From Tangfeifania sp. (GTDB taxonomy: Bacteria; Bacteroidota; Bacteroidia; Bacteroidales; Prolixibacteraceae): a stretch of 22,670 nt of DNA. Each line of letters begins with the position of its first letter. Positions within the stretch are counted from its first letter, which is position 1. The stretch covers positions 1 to 22,670 of the forward strand of contig JAGYMR010000014.1 of the NCBI GenBank assembly GCA_018400515.1, read 5' to 3'. The notes under the pieces are model-generated. The model did not search any database. It was not told the DNA's origin and worked only from the letters and a program-made list of their open reading frames with translations. Shown piece by piece: positions 14,363 to 22,670 of the stretch. The translations under genes were made by a program, and so were the position numbers.

Positions 14363-15727
14363 ATGATGAACCCAAAAAACATTCGCTACAAAGTCTTCAT
14401 TGTCGAAGACAACAAGCTTTATGCCCAGGTACTTAAAAAGCAACTGGACGATCAAAACTACCAGGTAAAGGTGTATTACAACGGGAGGGATTGTATTGCC
14501 AACCTCGACAGTCAGCCCGATGTTTTGACGCTTGATTATACCCTTCCTGACATGACCGGTCATGAAGTGTTAAAAGAGATTCAGAAAAAGTCCCCTCAGA
14601 CCCACGTGATTATCATTTCGGCGCAGGAAAGCATTAGCACCGCCATTGAATTAATGAAGAACGGGGCTTACGATTACATTACCAAAGCTCCTGACACCCG
14701 GGAAAAGCTCACGAATATCATAAAAAACATTTACCATTCGGATGAGCTGAAGAAGGAGAACACCCGTTTGAAAGATGCCATTAAGGAGCGGTATCATTTC
14801 CGGAAATTAATGAAAGGGAACAGCCGGGAGATTGACCATGTCTTTAATCTGATGGAAAAGGCCGTTCAGACCAACATCTCTGTTTCCATTTACGGGGAGA
14901 CCGGAACAGGAAAGGAGTTGGTTGCCAAAGGGATTCATTATAATTCTAAACGCAGCAATAAGCCTTTTGTAGCGGTTAATGTTTCGGCCATTCCCGAGGG
15001 GTTGGTGGAAAGTGAGCTTTTTGGTCATGAGAAAGGCGCTTTTACCGGGGCTGATTTTATGAAAACAGGTAAATTTGAGCAGGCAAATATGGGTACCTTG
15101 TTTTTAGATGAGATTGCCGATCTGGACATTAATTTACAGGCAAAGCTTTTAAGGGTCATCCAGGAGCGGGAGCTTACCCGCCTGGGCGGGAAAGAGCTAA
15201 TTCCACTGGATGTACGAATCCTTACAGCAACACACAAAAATCTTCCGTCATTGGTTTCCGAGGGTAAATTCAGGCAGGATCTATACTACCGGCTTCTTGG
15301 GCTTCCCATTGAACTTCCCCCCTTACGGGAAAGAGGGAACGATATTATTTTGCTTGCAAAGCATTTTGTGAATGAATTTTGCCGGGAAAATAACATGGAG
15401 CCCAAGAACATTTCAGAGGAGGCACGGCAAATGTTGCTTGGATATCATTACCCGGGGAACATCCGCGAACTAAAAGCGGTGATGGAGCTGGCATGTGTCA
15501 TGACCAATTCAGATACCATTAAGCCTGCTCACCTGAACATGAGTGTGGAAGGAAACATGGAAAATCTTTTGTCGAATGAAAAGACATTGGATGAGTACAA
15601 TCATGAAATTGTGCAGCATTTTCTCGGTAAATACAATCAGAACGTGCGGCTGGTGGCCTCCAAGCTGGGGATCGGAAAATCGACTATTTACCGGATGCTG
15701 CAAAAGAGGGAGCTCTCTTACAATTAG
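14363..15727 (+). CDS. Sigma-54-dependent response regulator (NtrC family)
   Basis: This 454-residue three-domain activator starts at the ATG at 14363; the next codon is also ATG. The receiver domain (about 8-125) has the acidic pair E15/D16, phosphoacceptor D58 (LTLDYTLPD), S86 and K108. The AAA+ domain (about 150-385) has Walker A GETGTGKE (178-185), the sigma-54 contact loop GAFTGA (225-230) intact, Walker B GTLFLDEIADL (244-254) and the arginine-rich FRQDLYYRL. The C-terminal Fis-type helix-turn-helix (about 425-450) is VRLVASKLGIGKSTIYRML. All elements for phosphorylation-controlled activation of sigma-54 promoters are present. No histidine kinase gene lies beside it, so it is an orphan here. 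It sits alone between a divergent redox gene and a strong terminator. Confidence 0.95.
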   Translation: MMNPKNIRYKVFIVEDNKLYAQVLKKQLDDQNYQVKVYYNGRDCIANLDSQPDVLTLDYTLPDMTGHEVLKEIQKKSPQTHVIIISAQESISTAIELMKNGAYDYITKAPDTREKLTNIIKNIYHSDELKKENTRLKDAIKERYHFRKLMKGNSREIDHVFNLMEKAVQTNISVSIYGETGTGKELVAKGIHYNSKRSNKPFVAVNVSAIPEGLVESELFGHEKGAFTGADFMKTGKFEQANMGTLFLDEIADLDINLQAKLLRVIQERELTRLGGKELIPLDVRILTATHKNLPSLVSEGKFRQDLYYRLLGLPIELPPLRERGNDIILLAKHFVNEFCRENNMEPKNISEEARQMLLGYHYPGNIRELKAVMELACVMTNSDTIKPAHLNMSVEGNMENLLSNEKTLDEYNHEIVQHFLGKYNQNVRLVASKLGIGKSTIYRMLQKRELSYN

Positions 15728-15818
15728 AAGCATCCGGCTGCTCCCTGATCCGGGAATTTCTTTCCTGGGGCAATAGCGCCCGTTTTTATCCGGGCAAATC
15801 CCTGAGGCGATTTCAGGA

Positions 15819-15852
15819 AAAAAGAGGCGGTCCCAAAAGACCGCCTCTTTTT
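15819..15852. terminator. Strong bidirectional terminator after the response regulator
   Basis: A 14-bp perfect stem, 15819-15832 with 15839-15852 (AAAAAGAGGCGGTC and its complement), has a CCAAAA loop. It has an A run on one side and a T run on the other, so it can act on both strands. Two weaker hairpins lie just before it (GCCCG/CGGGC near 15779-15794 and CCTGA/TCAGG near 15801-15817). Confidence 0.9.
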
Positions 15853-15944
15853 CGTAGTCTGCAAGTAAGTATTTAGTGCTTTGCTTTTTACATTTAAAAT
15901 TTTGCTGTTTGCTGGTTTTCATTCCAAAGGGACATGCACCGGTA

Positions 15945-15967
15945 TTTAAAACCGCCATGACGGGCGG
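15945..15967 (-). terminator. Probable terminator of ppdK
   Basis: On the minus strand CCGCC-CGTCAT-GGCGG (15967 down to 15952) is followed by TTTTAAAT. The stem is short but GC-only, and it lies about 25 bases past the ppdK stop codon. Confidence 0.5.
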
Positions 15968-15992
15968 CACCTGCATGTTTTCCCCGGGGGAA

Positions 15993-18698
15993 TTACTTAT
16001 TGATATTTGCCAGCGCTGCAGCGACCCGGGCGATGGGTACACGGTAGGGCGAACAACTCACATAGTCCATTCCTACGCCATCGCAGAACATAACGGATGA
16101 AGGCTCACCTCCGTGCTCTCCGCAAATTCCCACTTTGAGGTCGGACTTTACGCTGCGTCCTTTTTCAACACCCATTTGCACCAACTGGCCAACACCTTCC
16201 TGGTCGAGCACCTGGAAAGGATCGTCCTTCAGAAGGCCTTTTTCAAGGTAAACGGGCAGGAATTTGCCGGCATCGTCGCGTGAATACCCAAAGGTCATCT
16301 GCGTCAGGTCATTGGTGCCAAAGGAGAAGAACTCCGCAACTTCGGCGACTTTGTCGGCAGTAACAGCTGCGCGCGGCACTTCGATCATGGTCCCGACCAG
16401 GTAATCCACTTTGGTTCCTTTTTCTTCAAAAACTTTTTCAGCCACCTCATGAATGATATCCGACTGCAGTTTTAATTCCTGAACAGTTCCGATGAGGGGA
16501 ACCATAATTTCCGGACGGGCATCCACCCCTTTTTGTTTCAGATTGACTGCCGCTTCAATGATGGCTCTGGCCTGCATTTCCGTAATTTCAGGATAGGTGT
16601 TCCCCAGCCGGCAGCCGCGGTGTCCGAGCATGGGATTGAATTCATGCAGGTCATCCACCAGCGCTTTTACGTCATCGGGAGAGATTCCCATTTCCTGGGC
16701 CATCTCTTTCTGGTTGGCCTCTTCATGCGGAACAAATTCATGTAATGGCGGATCCAGCAGACGGATGGTAACACCATACCCACCCATGGCTTCGAGGATT
16801 CCTTCAAAATCCTCCCGCTGATAGGGGAGCAGTTTATCCAGTGCTTTGCGCCGGTCGGTTTCATTCTTGGCAAGGATCATTTCCCGCATGGCTTTAATGC
16901 GGTCACCTTCAAAGAACATGTGCTCCGTTCTGCAGAGCCCGATTCCCTTGGCCCCGAATTTACGTGCAATTTTGGCATCGTTGGGGGTGTCGGCATTGGT
17001 CCGGACGCTCATCCGGGTATATTTTTCAGCCAGATCCATAATCTTGGCAAAGTCCCCACTCATGTCGGGATTTTTGGTGTCGACTTTTCCCTCGTAAACT
17101 TTCCCGGTGGATCCATCGAGGGAGATCCAGTCCCCTTCTTTAAATTCTTTGCCGTCAATGGTCATCACACGGGTTTTGTAATTGATCTTGACCGCGCCGG
17201 CACCGGAGACACAGCATTTCCCCATTCCCCGAGCAACAACGGCGGCATGGGAGGTCATTCCCCCGCGGCTGGTTAAAATTCCTCTGGCAATATGCATTCC
17301 CTCCAGGTCTTCAGGGGAAGTTTCCACACGGACAAGAATCGAAGCATCAAATTTTGAAGCTTCGTCGGCGAAGAACACTACCTGTCCGGTAGCAGCTCCC
17401 GGGGAGGCCGGCAATCCCTTTGCCATCTCAGTGGCTGATTTTAGTGCGGAGGGAATAAATACGGGATGCAGCAGCTCATCAAGTTTATTGGCGTCGATGT
17501 GCGACAGTGCCGTCTTTTCATCAATAATTTTTTCTTCCAGCATATCCACCGCGATTTTCACCATGGCCGGACCGGTGCGTTTGCCGTTACGGGTTTGCAG
17601 CAACCACAATTTACCTTCCTGGATAGTAAATTCGAGGTCCTGCATATTTTTGTAATGGTCTTCCAGTTTTTGCTGTGTATCGTCCAGTTGCTTGAAAAGT
17701 TCAGGCATGGTTTCCTCCAGCGAAGGATACTTGGATGCACGCTCTTCTTCGCTGATTCCCTGGAGTTTTGCCCATTTCCGTGATCCTGCAAGGGTGATTT
17801 CCTGGGGGGTCCGGATACCGGCTACCACATCTTCACCCTGGGCATTGATCAGGTATTCGCCGTTAAATACGTCTTCGCCTGTGGCTGCATCACGGGTAAA
17901 GGCAACGCCGGTGGCGGAGGTGTCCCCCATGTTACCAAAGACCATGGCCTGAACATTGACCGCAGTTCCCCACTCATCGGGAATTTGTTCCATGCGGCGG
18001 TAGTACGTGGCCCGCGGGTTGTTCCAGCTGTTGAAAACAGCCGCAATGGCTCCCCAGAGTTGCTCCCAGGGATCGGTGGGAAAATCCTTTCCTGTGATTT
18101 TTTTGATGGCGGCTTTGAATCGTTTTACCAGCTCCTGCAAATCTTCTGTGGTGAATTCGGTGTCCAGATCGATCCCTTTCTCCTCTTTCAGTGCTTCAAT
18201 GATCTCTTCAAACGGGTCATTTTCCTCTTTGCTGGCCGGTTTCATATCCATCACCACGTCGCCATACATTTGCACAAAACGGCGGTATGAATCCCAGGCA
18301 AACCTTGAATTCCCAGACTTCCTGGTAATGCCTTCCACCGCGTCGTTATTCATCCCCAGATTTAACACTGTATCCATCATTCCCGGCATGGATACCCGGG
18401 CTCCTGAACGAACCGACACCAAACAGGGATTCTCCTTGTCGCCAAATTTTGTCTCCGTCAGTTCCTCAATTTGGCGAACCGCTGCTTCAACCTCTGACCT
18501 GATGGTCGCGAAAGTTTTTTCCTGACCTTCTTCATTGTACATGGTGCATGCTTCCGTGGTAATGGTAAACCCCGGGGGTACCGGTACACCAATCAGGTTC
18601 ATTTCAGCAAGATTTGCCCCTTTTCCTCCCAGGAGGTTCTTCATGTTCGCCTTACCTTCGGCTTTTCCGGCGCCAAAAGTATATACATGTTTTGTCAT
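15993..18698 (-). CDS. ppdK: Pyruvate, phosphate dikinase
   Basis: This 901-residue enzyme interconverts pyruvate, ATP and phosphate with phosphoenolpyruvate, AMP and pyrophosphate. Many anaerobic Bacteroidota use it in glycolysis or gluconeogenesis. The N-terminal ATP-binding part begins LLGGKGANLAEMNLIGVPVP (22-41) and includes VSVRSGARVSMPGMMDTVLN (94-113) and LWLLQTRNGKRTG (364-376). The swivelling phosphohistidine domain has GGMTSHAAVVARG (479-491) with catalytic H484; the TSH threonine is the residue regulated in plants. The C-terminal PEP/pyruvate barrel includes GLCRTEHMFF, SFGTNDLTQMTFGYSRDDA and GICGEHGGEPSSV with the catalytic cysteine. Length and motifs match bacterial PPDK (about 875-910). 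It is monocistronic, with its own probable terminator, and divergent from clpB. Confidence 0.97.
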   Translation of the reverse strand: MTKHVYTFGAGKAEGKANMKNLLGGKGANLAEMNLIGVPVPPGFTITTEACTMYNEEGQEKTFATIRSEVEAAVRQIEELTETKFGDKENPCLVSVRSGARVSMPGMMDTVLNLGMNNDAVEGITRKSGNSRFAWDSYRRFVQMYGDVVMDMKPASKEENDPFEEIIEALKEEKGIDLDTEFTTEDLQELVKRFKAAIKKITGKDFPTDPWEQLWGAIAAVFNSWNNPRATYYRRMEQIPDEWGTAVNVQAMVFGNMGDTSATGVAFTRDAATGEDVFNGEYLINAQGEDVVAGIRTPQEITLAGSRKWAKLQGISEEERASKYPSLEETMPELFKQLDDTQQKLEDHYKNMQDLEFTIQEGKLWLLQTRNGKRTGPAMVKIAVDMLEEKIIDEKTALSHIDANKLDELLHPVFIPSALKSATEMAKGLPASPGAATGQVVFFADEASKFDASILVRVETSPEDLEGMHIARGILTSRGGMTSHAAVVARGMGKCCVSGAGAVKINYKTRVMTIDGKEFKEGDWISLDGSTGKVYEGKVDTKNPDMSGDFAKIMDLAEKYTRMSVRTNADTPNDAKIARKFGAKGIGLCRTEHMFFEGDRIKAMREMILAKNETDRRKALDKLLPYQREDFEGILEAMGGYGVTIRLLDPPLHEFVPHEEANQKEMAQEMGISPDDVKALVDDLHEFNPMLGHRGCRLGNTYPEITEMQARAIIEAAVNLKQKGVDARPEIMVPLIGTVQELKLQSDIIHEVAEKVFEEKGTKVDYLVGTMIEVPRAAVTADKVAEVAEFFSFGTNDLTQMTFGYSRDDAGKFLPVYLEKGLLKDDPFQVLDQEGVGQLVQMGVEKGRSVKSDLKVGICGEHGGEPSSVMFCDGVGMDYVSCSPYRVPIARVAAALANINK

Positions 18699-18807
18699 AA
18701 ATCTGTTTTTTAATTATTAATAAATGTCTATTTTACAAATAAGGTGCTAAAATAATTTTATTTTTTCATATTTAAAATAAATCCAAATAATCCGGTGCAA
18801 TTCCTGC

Positions 18808-18872
18808 GGGTGATTTAACACTGTTTTTTTTAGTGATCCTCCCGGGGGTGATTTTACAACCGTCTTTTTTTT
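18808..18872 (+). repeat. Imperfect direct repeat ending in T runs
   Basis: GGGTGATTTAACACTG followed by a T8 run (18808-18831) resembles GGGTGATTTTACAACCGTC followed by a T8 run (18846-18872). Each copy is about 25 bases. Function is unknown. Confidence 0.4.
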
Positions 18873-19038
18873 GAACGCGTGTCATGTTTCCTGCGTTTAA
18901 AAACATTGCCTTTTTCAGCCACCGCAAAGATAAAAAATCCCGGGAAGTACACTAAAAAAGAATGGTTTTTATCTTTTTGAAAATGAAGTGTTAACATTCT
19001 TTAACGCGAATGATTCCCTGAAAAGGTTTTTTTATTTT

Positions 19039-19133
19039 TATTTTTGAAAGAGCAAAAAACAACAATGTTTTTTCATAGAGAATAAATTTGGTTCGATTAA
19101 GAAAACAGGGATGGGGTTCATTCCTGTTTTTTT
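19039..19133 (+). ncRNA. Possible small RNA with its own -7 box and terminator hairpin
   Basis: TATTTTTG at 19039-19046 is an exact -7 box match, although no TTG sits at -33 (CTG at 19018-19020 is the nearest). Downstream there is a hairpin AAAAAAC-AACAAT-GTTTTTT (19054-19073), then a terminator-like hairpin AAAACAGG...CCTGTTTT (19102-19109 with 19123-19130) leading into a T7 run ending at 19133. No plus-strand gene lies upstream to need a terminator. Together these would make an RNA of about 80 bases. AT-rich sequence can produce such matches by chance, so this is a candidate only. Confidence 0.3.
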
Positions 19134-19178
19134 CTGTCAAAAAATCACTTTCGCTCCCCCTTTCCGGCAAATATTTCA

Positions 19179-19209
19179 TTGAATCCGGTTGGAGGCGGAT
19201 TTAAATTTG
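19179..19209 (+). promoter_or_regulatory. clpB promoter (TTG-N20-TAAATTTG)
   Basis: TTG at 19179-19181, a 20-base spacer and TAAATTTG at 19202-19209 match the Bacteroidota primary sigma consensus at both boxes with the usual spacing. Transcription would start near 19215, leaving a leader of about 60 bases. Confidence 0.65.
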
Positions 19210-19263
19210 TCATATTGTCTTTCAGTTTGTTATGGTTTGTTTTTTGTTGTTCTCCGGATTAAA

Positions 19264-19271
19264 AAGGAGGT
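19264..19271 (+). promoter_or_regulatory. Unusually strong Shine-Dalgarno site for clpB
   Basis: AAGGAGGT at 19264-19271 is a full-length Shine-Dalgarno core, five bases (after GGAGG) from the ATG at 19276. No other gene in this window has anything comparable, so the site fixes the clpB start and rules out the open frame back to 19189. Confidence 0.75.
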
Positions 19272-19275
19272 TTGT

Positions 19276-21864
19276 ATGAATTTAAATAATTTTACGATAA
19301 AAGCACAGGAAGCCATTCAGCATGCTTTTCAGGTTGCCGGGGGATACAACCAACAGGCCATTGAAACCGGACATCTTTTAAAGGGGTTGATGCATTCTGC
19401 CGAAAATGTGGTGGATTTCCTCTTAAAAAAGATGGGGGTGGATACGGCTGTTTTTCAACAGGCTCTGGACAAGATCATTGAATCCTATCCACAGGTAACG
19501 GGGGGAGAGCAATACCTCTCCTCCACTGTGAACCGTGTATTGCAGAAAGCACTTTCCCTGGCGGGGGAAATGGGTGATCAGTATGTTTCGGCAGAGCATA
19601 TTTTGCTGGCATGTTTGCAGGCCAATGATTCTGTGAGCCGTTTAATGAAAGATAACGGGATTACTGCCGGTGATCTGAAAAAAGCTGTGCAGGAGCTTCG
19701 GAAAGGTTCGAAGGTGGACAGTCCGACGGCTGAAGACAGGTTCAATTCATTGAATCGTTTTGCCATGAATCTCAATGAACGGGCCCGTTCAGGAAAACTG
19801 GATCCTGTAATTGGCCGCGATGAGGAGATCCGGCGCATTCTGCAGATCCTTTCGAGGCGTACAAAAAACAATCCCATATTAATTGGTGAGCCTGGCACCG
19901 GAAAGACGGCCATTGCCGAGGGATTGGCGCACCGGATTGTCCGCGGCGATGTTCCGGAAAATCTGAAAACAAAACAAATTTTTTCCCTTGACATGGGCGC
20001 TCTGGTTGCCGGTGCAAAATACAAGGGGGAATTTGAAGAGCGGCTCAAAGCGGTGGTTCACGAGGTCGTGAATTCAAATGAGACCGTTGTTTTATTTATT
20101 GATGAGATCCATACGCTCGTCGGGGCCGGGAAAAGTGAAGGTGCCATGGATGCGGCAAATATTCTCAAACCTGCACTGGCCCGCGGAGAACTGAGGGCTA
20201 TCGGAGCAACAACCTTTGGAGAGTATCAAAAATATTTTGAGAAAGACAAGGCGCTGGAGCGCCGGTTTCAGGTGGTACATGTTGATGAACCTGACAGGCT
20301 GAACGCCATCTCTATCCTGCGGGGAATCAAAGAGCGTTACGAAAGCCATCACAAAGTGCGGATAAAAGATGATGCCATTATTGCCGCCGTGGAGCTTTCT
20401 CAGCGGTACATTACCGATCGTTTTTTACCCGATAAAGCCATCGATCTGATGGATGAAGCAGCCGCCCGGTTACGGCTTGAAATGGACTCCGTTCCTGAAG
20501 AGCTTGATGAGATCGACCGCCGGGTGAAACAGTTGGAGATCGAGCGTGAAGCCATCAAACGGGAAAAGGATGATAAAAAACTGGCCTCACTGGGAGCGGA
20601 AATTTCCAATCTGAAAGAGGAGCAGTCAAGGTTAAGGGCCAAATGGGAAAGTGAAAAATCGGTGATCAATGCCATTCAGAAGAAGAAATCGGAAATTGAG
20701 GATTTTCGCATCGAATCGGAAGAAGCCGAACGGCAGGGAAATTATGAACGAGTGGCTGAATTGCGGTATGGAAAGATAAAAGAGGCGGAGGCGGAAATTG
20801 AAACCCTGCAGGAAGAGCTGAAAAAAATGAAGGCTGGCGAAAGCCTGATCAAAGAGGAAGTGGAAGCCGAAGATATCGCTGAGGTGGTTGCCCGTTGGAC
20901 CGGAATCCCTGTTGCGAAAATGTTGCAAAGCGAACGTGAAAAGTTGCTTCACATGGAGGAAGCTCTGCATGAGCGGGTGGTCGGACAGGATGAGGCCATT
21001 GCTGCCGTATCGGATGCTGTACGGAGGAGTCGTGCAGGTTTGCAGGACGAGAAACGTCCCATTGGTTCGTTTATTTTCCTGGGATCCACCGGGGTCGGAA
21101 AAACGGAACTGGCCAAAGCGCTGGCGGAATACCTTTTCGATGATGAAAATATGATGACCCGGATCGATATGTCGGAATACCAGGAAAAATTTTCCGTTAC
21201 CAGGCTTATCGGAAGCCCTCCGGGATATGTAGGGTACGAAGAGGGCGGTCAGCTGTCCGAGTCGGTAAGGCATAAACCCTATTCGGTTGTCCTGTTCGAT
21301 GAAATCGAGAAAGCCCACCCCGATGTTTTCAATGTACTGCTGCAGGTCCTCGATGACGGGAGGCTGACCGATAATAAGGGGCGGACGGTCAATTTTAAAA
21401 ATACCCTCATTATCATGACCTCCAATCTGGGGTCGCACATCATTCAGGAAAGCATGGAGAAAATGCAACAGGAAAATCAGGAGATTGTACTGGAAGAGAC
21501 GCGGAAAAAACTCCTCGATCTTTTGCGCAAATCCATCCGCCCTGAATTTTTAAACAGGATCGATGATACCATTGTCTTTACACCTCTTACGAAGGAAGAC
21601 ATCAATGAGGTTGTCCGCCTGCAGTTCAACCAGGTGGTGCAGCGTTTGTCGGGCAGCGATATTCAGATCCGGATTACCGGGCCGGCCATCCGCTGGCTGG
21701 CCGAAACAGGGTATGATCCTCATTACGGCGCGCGGCCCGTAAAACGGATCCTTCAAAAATATGTCCTGAATGAATTGTCAAGGAAGGTTCTCGCTGGAGC
21801 GGTTGATAAATCAAAACCGATTGAAATTGACCGGGAAGGGGATGGTCTGATTTTTAAAAACTGA
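19276..21864 (+). CDS. clpB: ATP-dependent chaperone ClpB
   Basis: This 862-residue disaggregase pulls aggregated proteins apart together with DnaK. Translation from 19276 gives the canonical start [18 protein letters not shown]. The N domain covers about 1-145. NBD1 has Walker A GEPGTGKT (204-211), Walker B LFIDEIH (273-279) and pore loop around [10 protein letters not shown] (248-257). The coiled-coil middle domain covers about 405-525, its presence separating ClpB from ClpA and ClpC. NBD2 has Walker A GSTGVGKT (603-610), the pore-loop sequence [11 protein letters not shown] (650-660), Walker [10 protein letters not shown] (672-680) and the C-terminal sensor GARPVKR. Length equals that of typical ClpB. 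The promoter looks like the primary sigma type rather than a CIRCE-controlled one, so heat control, if any, is not evident from the DNA. Confidence 0.97.
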   Translation: MNLNNFTIKAQEAIQHAFQVAGGYNQQAIETGHLLKGLMHSAENVVDFLLKKMGVDTAVFQQALDKIIESYPQVTGGEQYLSSTVNRVLQKALSLAGEMGDQYVSAEHILLACLQANDSVSRLMKDNGITAGDLKKAVQELRKGSKVDSPTAEDRFNSLNRFAMNLNERARSGKLDPVIGRDEEIRRILQILSRRTKNNPILIGEPGTGKTAIAEGLAHRIVRGDVPENLKTKQIFSLDMGALVAGAKYKGEFEERLKAVVHEVVNSNETVVLFIDEIHTLVGAGKSEGAMDAANILKPALARGELRAIGATTFGEYQKYFEKDKALERRFQVVHVDEPDRLNAISILRGIKERYESHHKVRIKDDAIIAAVELSQRYITDRFLPDKAIDLMDEAAARLRLEMDSVPEELDEIDRRVKQLEIEREAIKREKDDKKLASLGAEISNLKEEQSRLRAKWESEKSVINAIQKKKSEIEDFRIESEEAERQGNYERVAELRYGKIKEAEAEIETLQEELKKMKAGESLIKEEVEAEDIAEVVARWTGIPVAKMLQSEREKLLHMEEALHERVVGQDEAIAAVSDAVRRSRAGLQDEKRPIGSFIFLGSTGVGKTELAKALAEYLFDDENMMTRIDMSEYQEKFSVTRLIGSPPGYVGYEEGGQLSESVRHKPYSVVLFDEIEKAHPDVFNVLLQVLDDGRLTDNKGRTVNFKNTLIIMTSNLGSHIIQESMEKMQQENQEIVLEETRKKLLDLLRKSIRPEFLNRIDDTIVFTPLTKEDINEVVRLQFNQVVQRLSGSDIQIRITGPAIRWLAETGYDPHYGARPVKRILQKYVLNELSRKVLAGAVDKSKPIEIDREGDGLIFKN

Positions 21865-21870
21865 TGCCGG

Positions 21871-21900
21871 CCTGAAGCCGGGAAATGCCTGCGCTTCAGG
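21871..21900 (+). terminator. Hairpin just downstream of clpB
   Basis: CCTGAAGC (21871-21878) pairs perfectly with GCTTCAGG (21893-21900) around a 14-base loop, seven bases after the stop codon. It is followed by AAAAC rather than T, so it may protect the 3' end instead of terminating transcription alone. Confidence 0.4.
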
Positions 21901-21994
21901 AAAACTTTACCGCTCTGGTGGACGGGATTGTTGGCCGGAATACCGAAAAATACCGGGAATCAGGGGAAAACAGAGACTCCCGGTGTTCCCGGGC

Positions 21995-22348
21995 TTAAAG
22001 CGTTTTTAAATAGGTGCTAAGCTCGGTGGAGGCTCCTTCAAGGGCTGTCTCGACTTCCTGTATCAACGCAGGAATGGGGTGGGTATCCTCTTTTTCAGCC
22101 AGCAGTTGAATTTTTTTCAGGGTGCGCCCCGTCGTTTCCATGTTGAATATTAGTACAGAGGATTTGGCGGTATGCGCCTCTTTGGCTAACGAACTGTGGT
22201 CTTTTTGCGTAAGAAATTGATGCATGTTGGAAACAAATTCCGGAACCTGCTTTAAAAAAATCTGGATGAGCTCTTTTTTAAACTGAGCGTCCCCTCCCGC
22301 AATTTCTTCCAGGTATTCCAGGTTGACGTGTTTGAAATGTTCGTTCAT
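21995..22348 (-). CDS. Stand-alone Hpt (histidine phosphotransfer) domain protein
   Basis: This 117-residue, all-helical single-domain protein carries the phosphorelay motif EAHTAKSSVLIFNM (57-70), with H59 the likely phosphorylated histidine and K62 and S63 in the usual following positions. Surrounding helices (VNLEYLEEIAGGDAQFKKEL near the N-terminus and TTGRTLKKIQLLAEK after the motif) match the four-helix Hpt bundle. Such proteins pass phosphate between a hybrid kinase receiver and a response regulator. No kinase or receiver gene is next to it; the nearest receiver is the sigma-54 regulator some 6 kb away beyond ppdK and clpB. Pairing of the two is only a possibility. It converges on clpB with 130 bp between them. 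Confidence 0.88.
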   Translation of the reverse strand: MNEHFKHVNLEYLEEIAGGDAQFKKELIQIFLKQVPEFVSNMHQFLTQKDHSSLAKEAHTAKSSVLIFNMETTGRTLKKIQLLAEKEDTHPIPALIQEVETALEGASTELSTYLKTL

Positions 22349-22670
22349 TTTTTGATTCTGAATATGATTGCAATTTAATGAAAAATTGGTACTCCCTCCC
22401 GCTAAACGGTGATAAATTTCATTTTTATGTTCTCCCCGAATGCATAGTTTTGTTGAAGTAAAGCGGGATGTTTTTTGATTTCAACGGGCAGGGAAAAACT
22501 GGTTCAATGGGGTATGATTAAAACGTATGCGATGGCTGCGTGGTCCCGCTGAAAATTGTAAATGCATTGAATGCGACAAGCATGGCAAATATTGTTCAGG
22601 CAAAAGCATGGATCTTTTTATGTGCGTTCCAAACGTTGCCGGTGAAAATTAAAAACAGATACGAATGAAA
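22349..22670. other. Right-edge intergenic region
   Basis: These 322 bases upstream of the Hpt gene show no convincing gene or clear promoter box. The last six bases are ATGAAA (22665-22670), which could open a plus-strand gene (Met-Lys) that continues past the window. That cannot be tested here. Confidence 0.5.

Larger units (their letters stand above)
18699..19275. other. Long divergent intergenic region between ppdK and clpB
   Basis: This 577-bp, strongly AT-rich region contains the upstream sequence of ppdK (no exact promoter match found), an imperfect direct repeat at 18808-18872, a possible small RNA ending in a terminator-like hairpin (19047-19133), and the clpB promoter and ribosome binding site. 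I found no CIRCE-type inverted repeat. A 62-codon open frame on the minus strand (18991-19179) shows no protein-like features. Confidence 0.65.

Noticed and set aside
18991..19179. 62-codon minus-strand open frame between ppdK and clpB
   Set aside because: There is no domain or promoter support, and it overlaps the terminator-like hairpin and the clpB promoter region.
19189..19275. Upstream extension of clpB to 19189
   Set aside because: It would begin inside the promoter and ignore the strong Shine-Dalgarno site. ClpB proteins start at the MNLNNFT-type sequence.
18699..19275. CIRCE or similar heat-shock operator for clpB
   Set aside because: I found no TTAGCACTC-type inverted repeat in the region.
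1..22670. Mobile element, prophage, biosynthetic cluster or defence system
   Set aside because: No transposase, integrase, toxin-antitoxin, restriction or phage gene is recognisable; the genes are mostly core functions.
1..22670. tRNA or rRNA genes
   Set aside because: No cloverleaf-like sequence with the conserved GTTCRA arm or rRNA segment was noticed by eye.

Overview
The window looks like chromosomal DNA from a member of the Bacteroidota, probably a Bacteroidales/Marinilabiliales-type anaerobe. The grounds are the -7 boxes of the TAnnTTTG type, the near absence of Shine-Dalgarno sites, proteins typical of the phylum (DUF6249-like membrane protein, M64 peptidase, GmhD-type epimerase, futalosine-route menaquinone enzymes, a PPDK), and a flavin reductase-rubredoxin fusion of the kind used for oxygen defence by anaerobes. 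The exact genus cannot be read from the sequence. Most of the window is housekeeping or core accessory sequence. I see no transposase, integrase, phage gene, CRISPR array, tRNA or rRNA.

Layout. 1-396: AT-rich, gene-free array of degenerate repeats with hairpins, running off the left edge and ending at the start codon of an ABC-F gene. 397-3083: ABC-F ATPase and RlmB-like rRNA methyltransferase, coupled by a TAATG overlap. 3080-5547 (minus): an MscS/YbdG-type channel, then two tandem Lrp/AsnC paralogues. 5601-6875: secreted M64 metallopeptidase. 6882-8476: a divergent module of a DUF6249-like membrane protein facing an ECF sigma factor and a two-helix membrane protein that may be its anti-sigma partner, with a long inverted repeat between them. 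8510-11183 (minus): heptose epimerase GmhD, then the menaquinone pair mqnB-mqnD. 11289-13146 (plus): folE, an exported beta-propeller protein and a double-CDGSH iron-sulfur protein closed by a clear terminator. 13235-13987 (minus): flavin reductase-rubredoxin fusion. 14363-15727: sigma-54 response regulator ending in a perfect terminator. 15993-18698 (minus): PPDK. 18699-19275: long divergent intergenic region with an orphan terminator-like hairpin and a good promoter. 19276-21864: ClpB. 21995-22348 (minus): a stand-alone Hpt protein.

How the genes relate. Several clusters look functional: translation/rRNA (ABC-F, RlmB), menaquinone synthesis (MqnB, MqnD), redox and iron-sulfur proteins (CDGSH, flavin reductase-rubredoxin), and regulation (two Lrp proteins, ECF sigma with membrane partners, sigma-54 regulator, Hpt). 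The two phosphorelay proteins have no histidine kinase beside them, so their partners must lie elsewhere.

The most unusual part is the left 396 bases. Repeat copies keep a hairpin while its stem sequence changes, which hints at a structured RNA or leader. The second place worth attention is the possible small RNA between ppdK and clpB.
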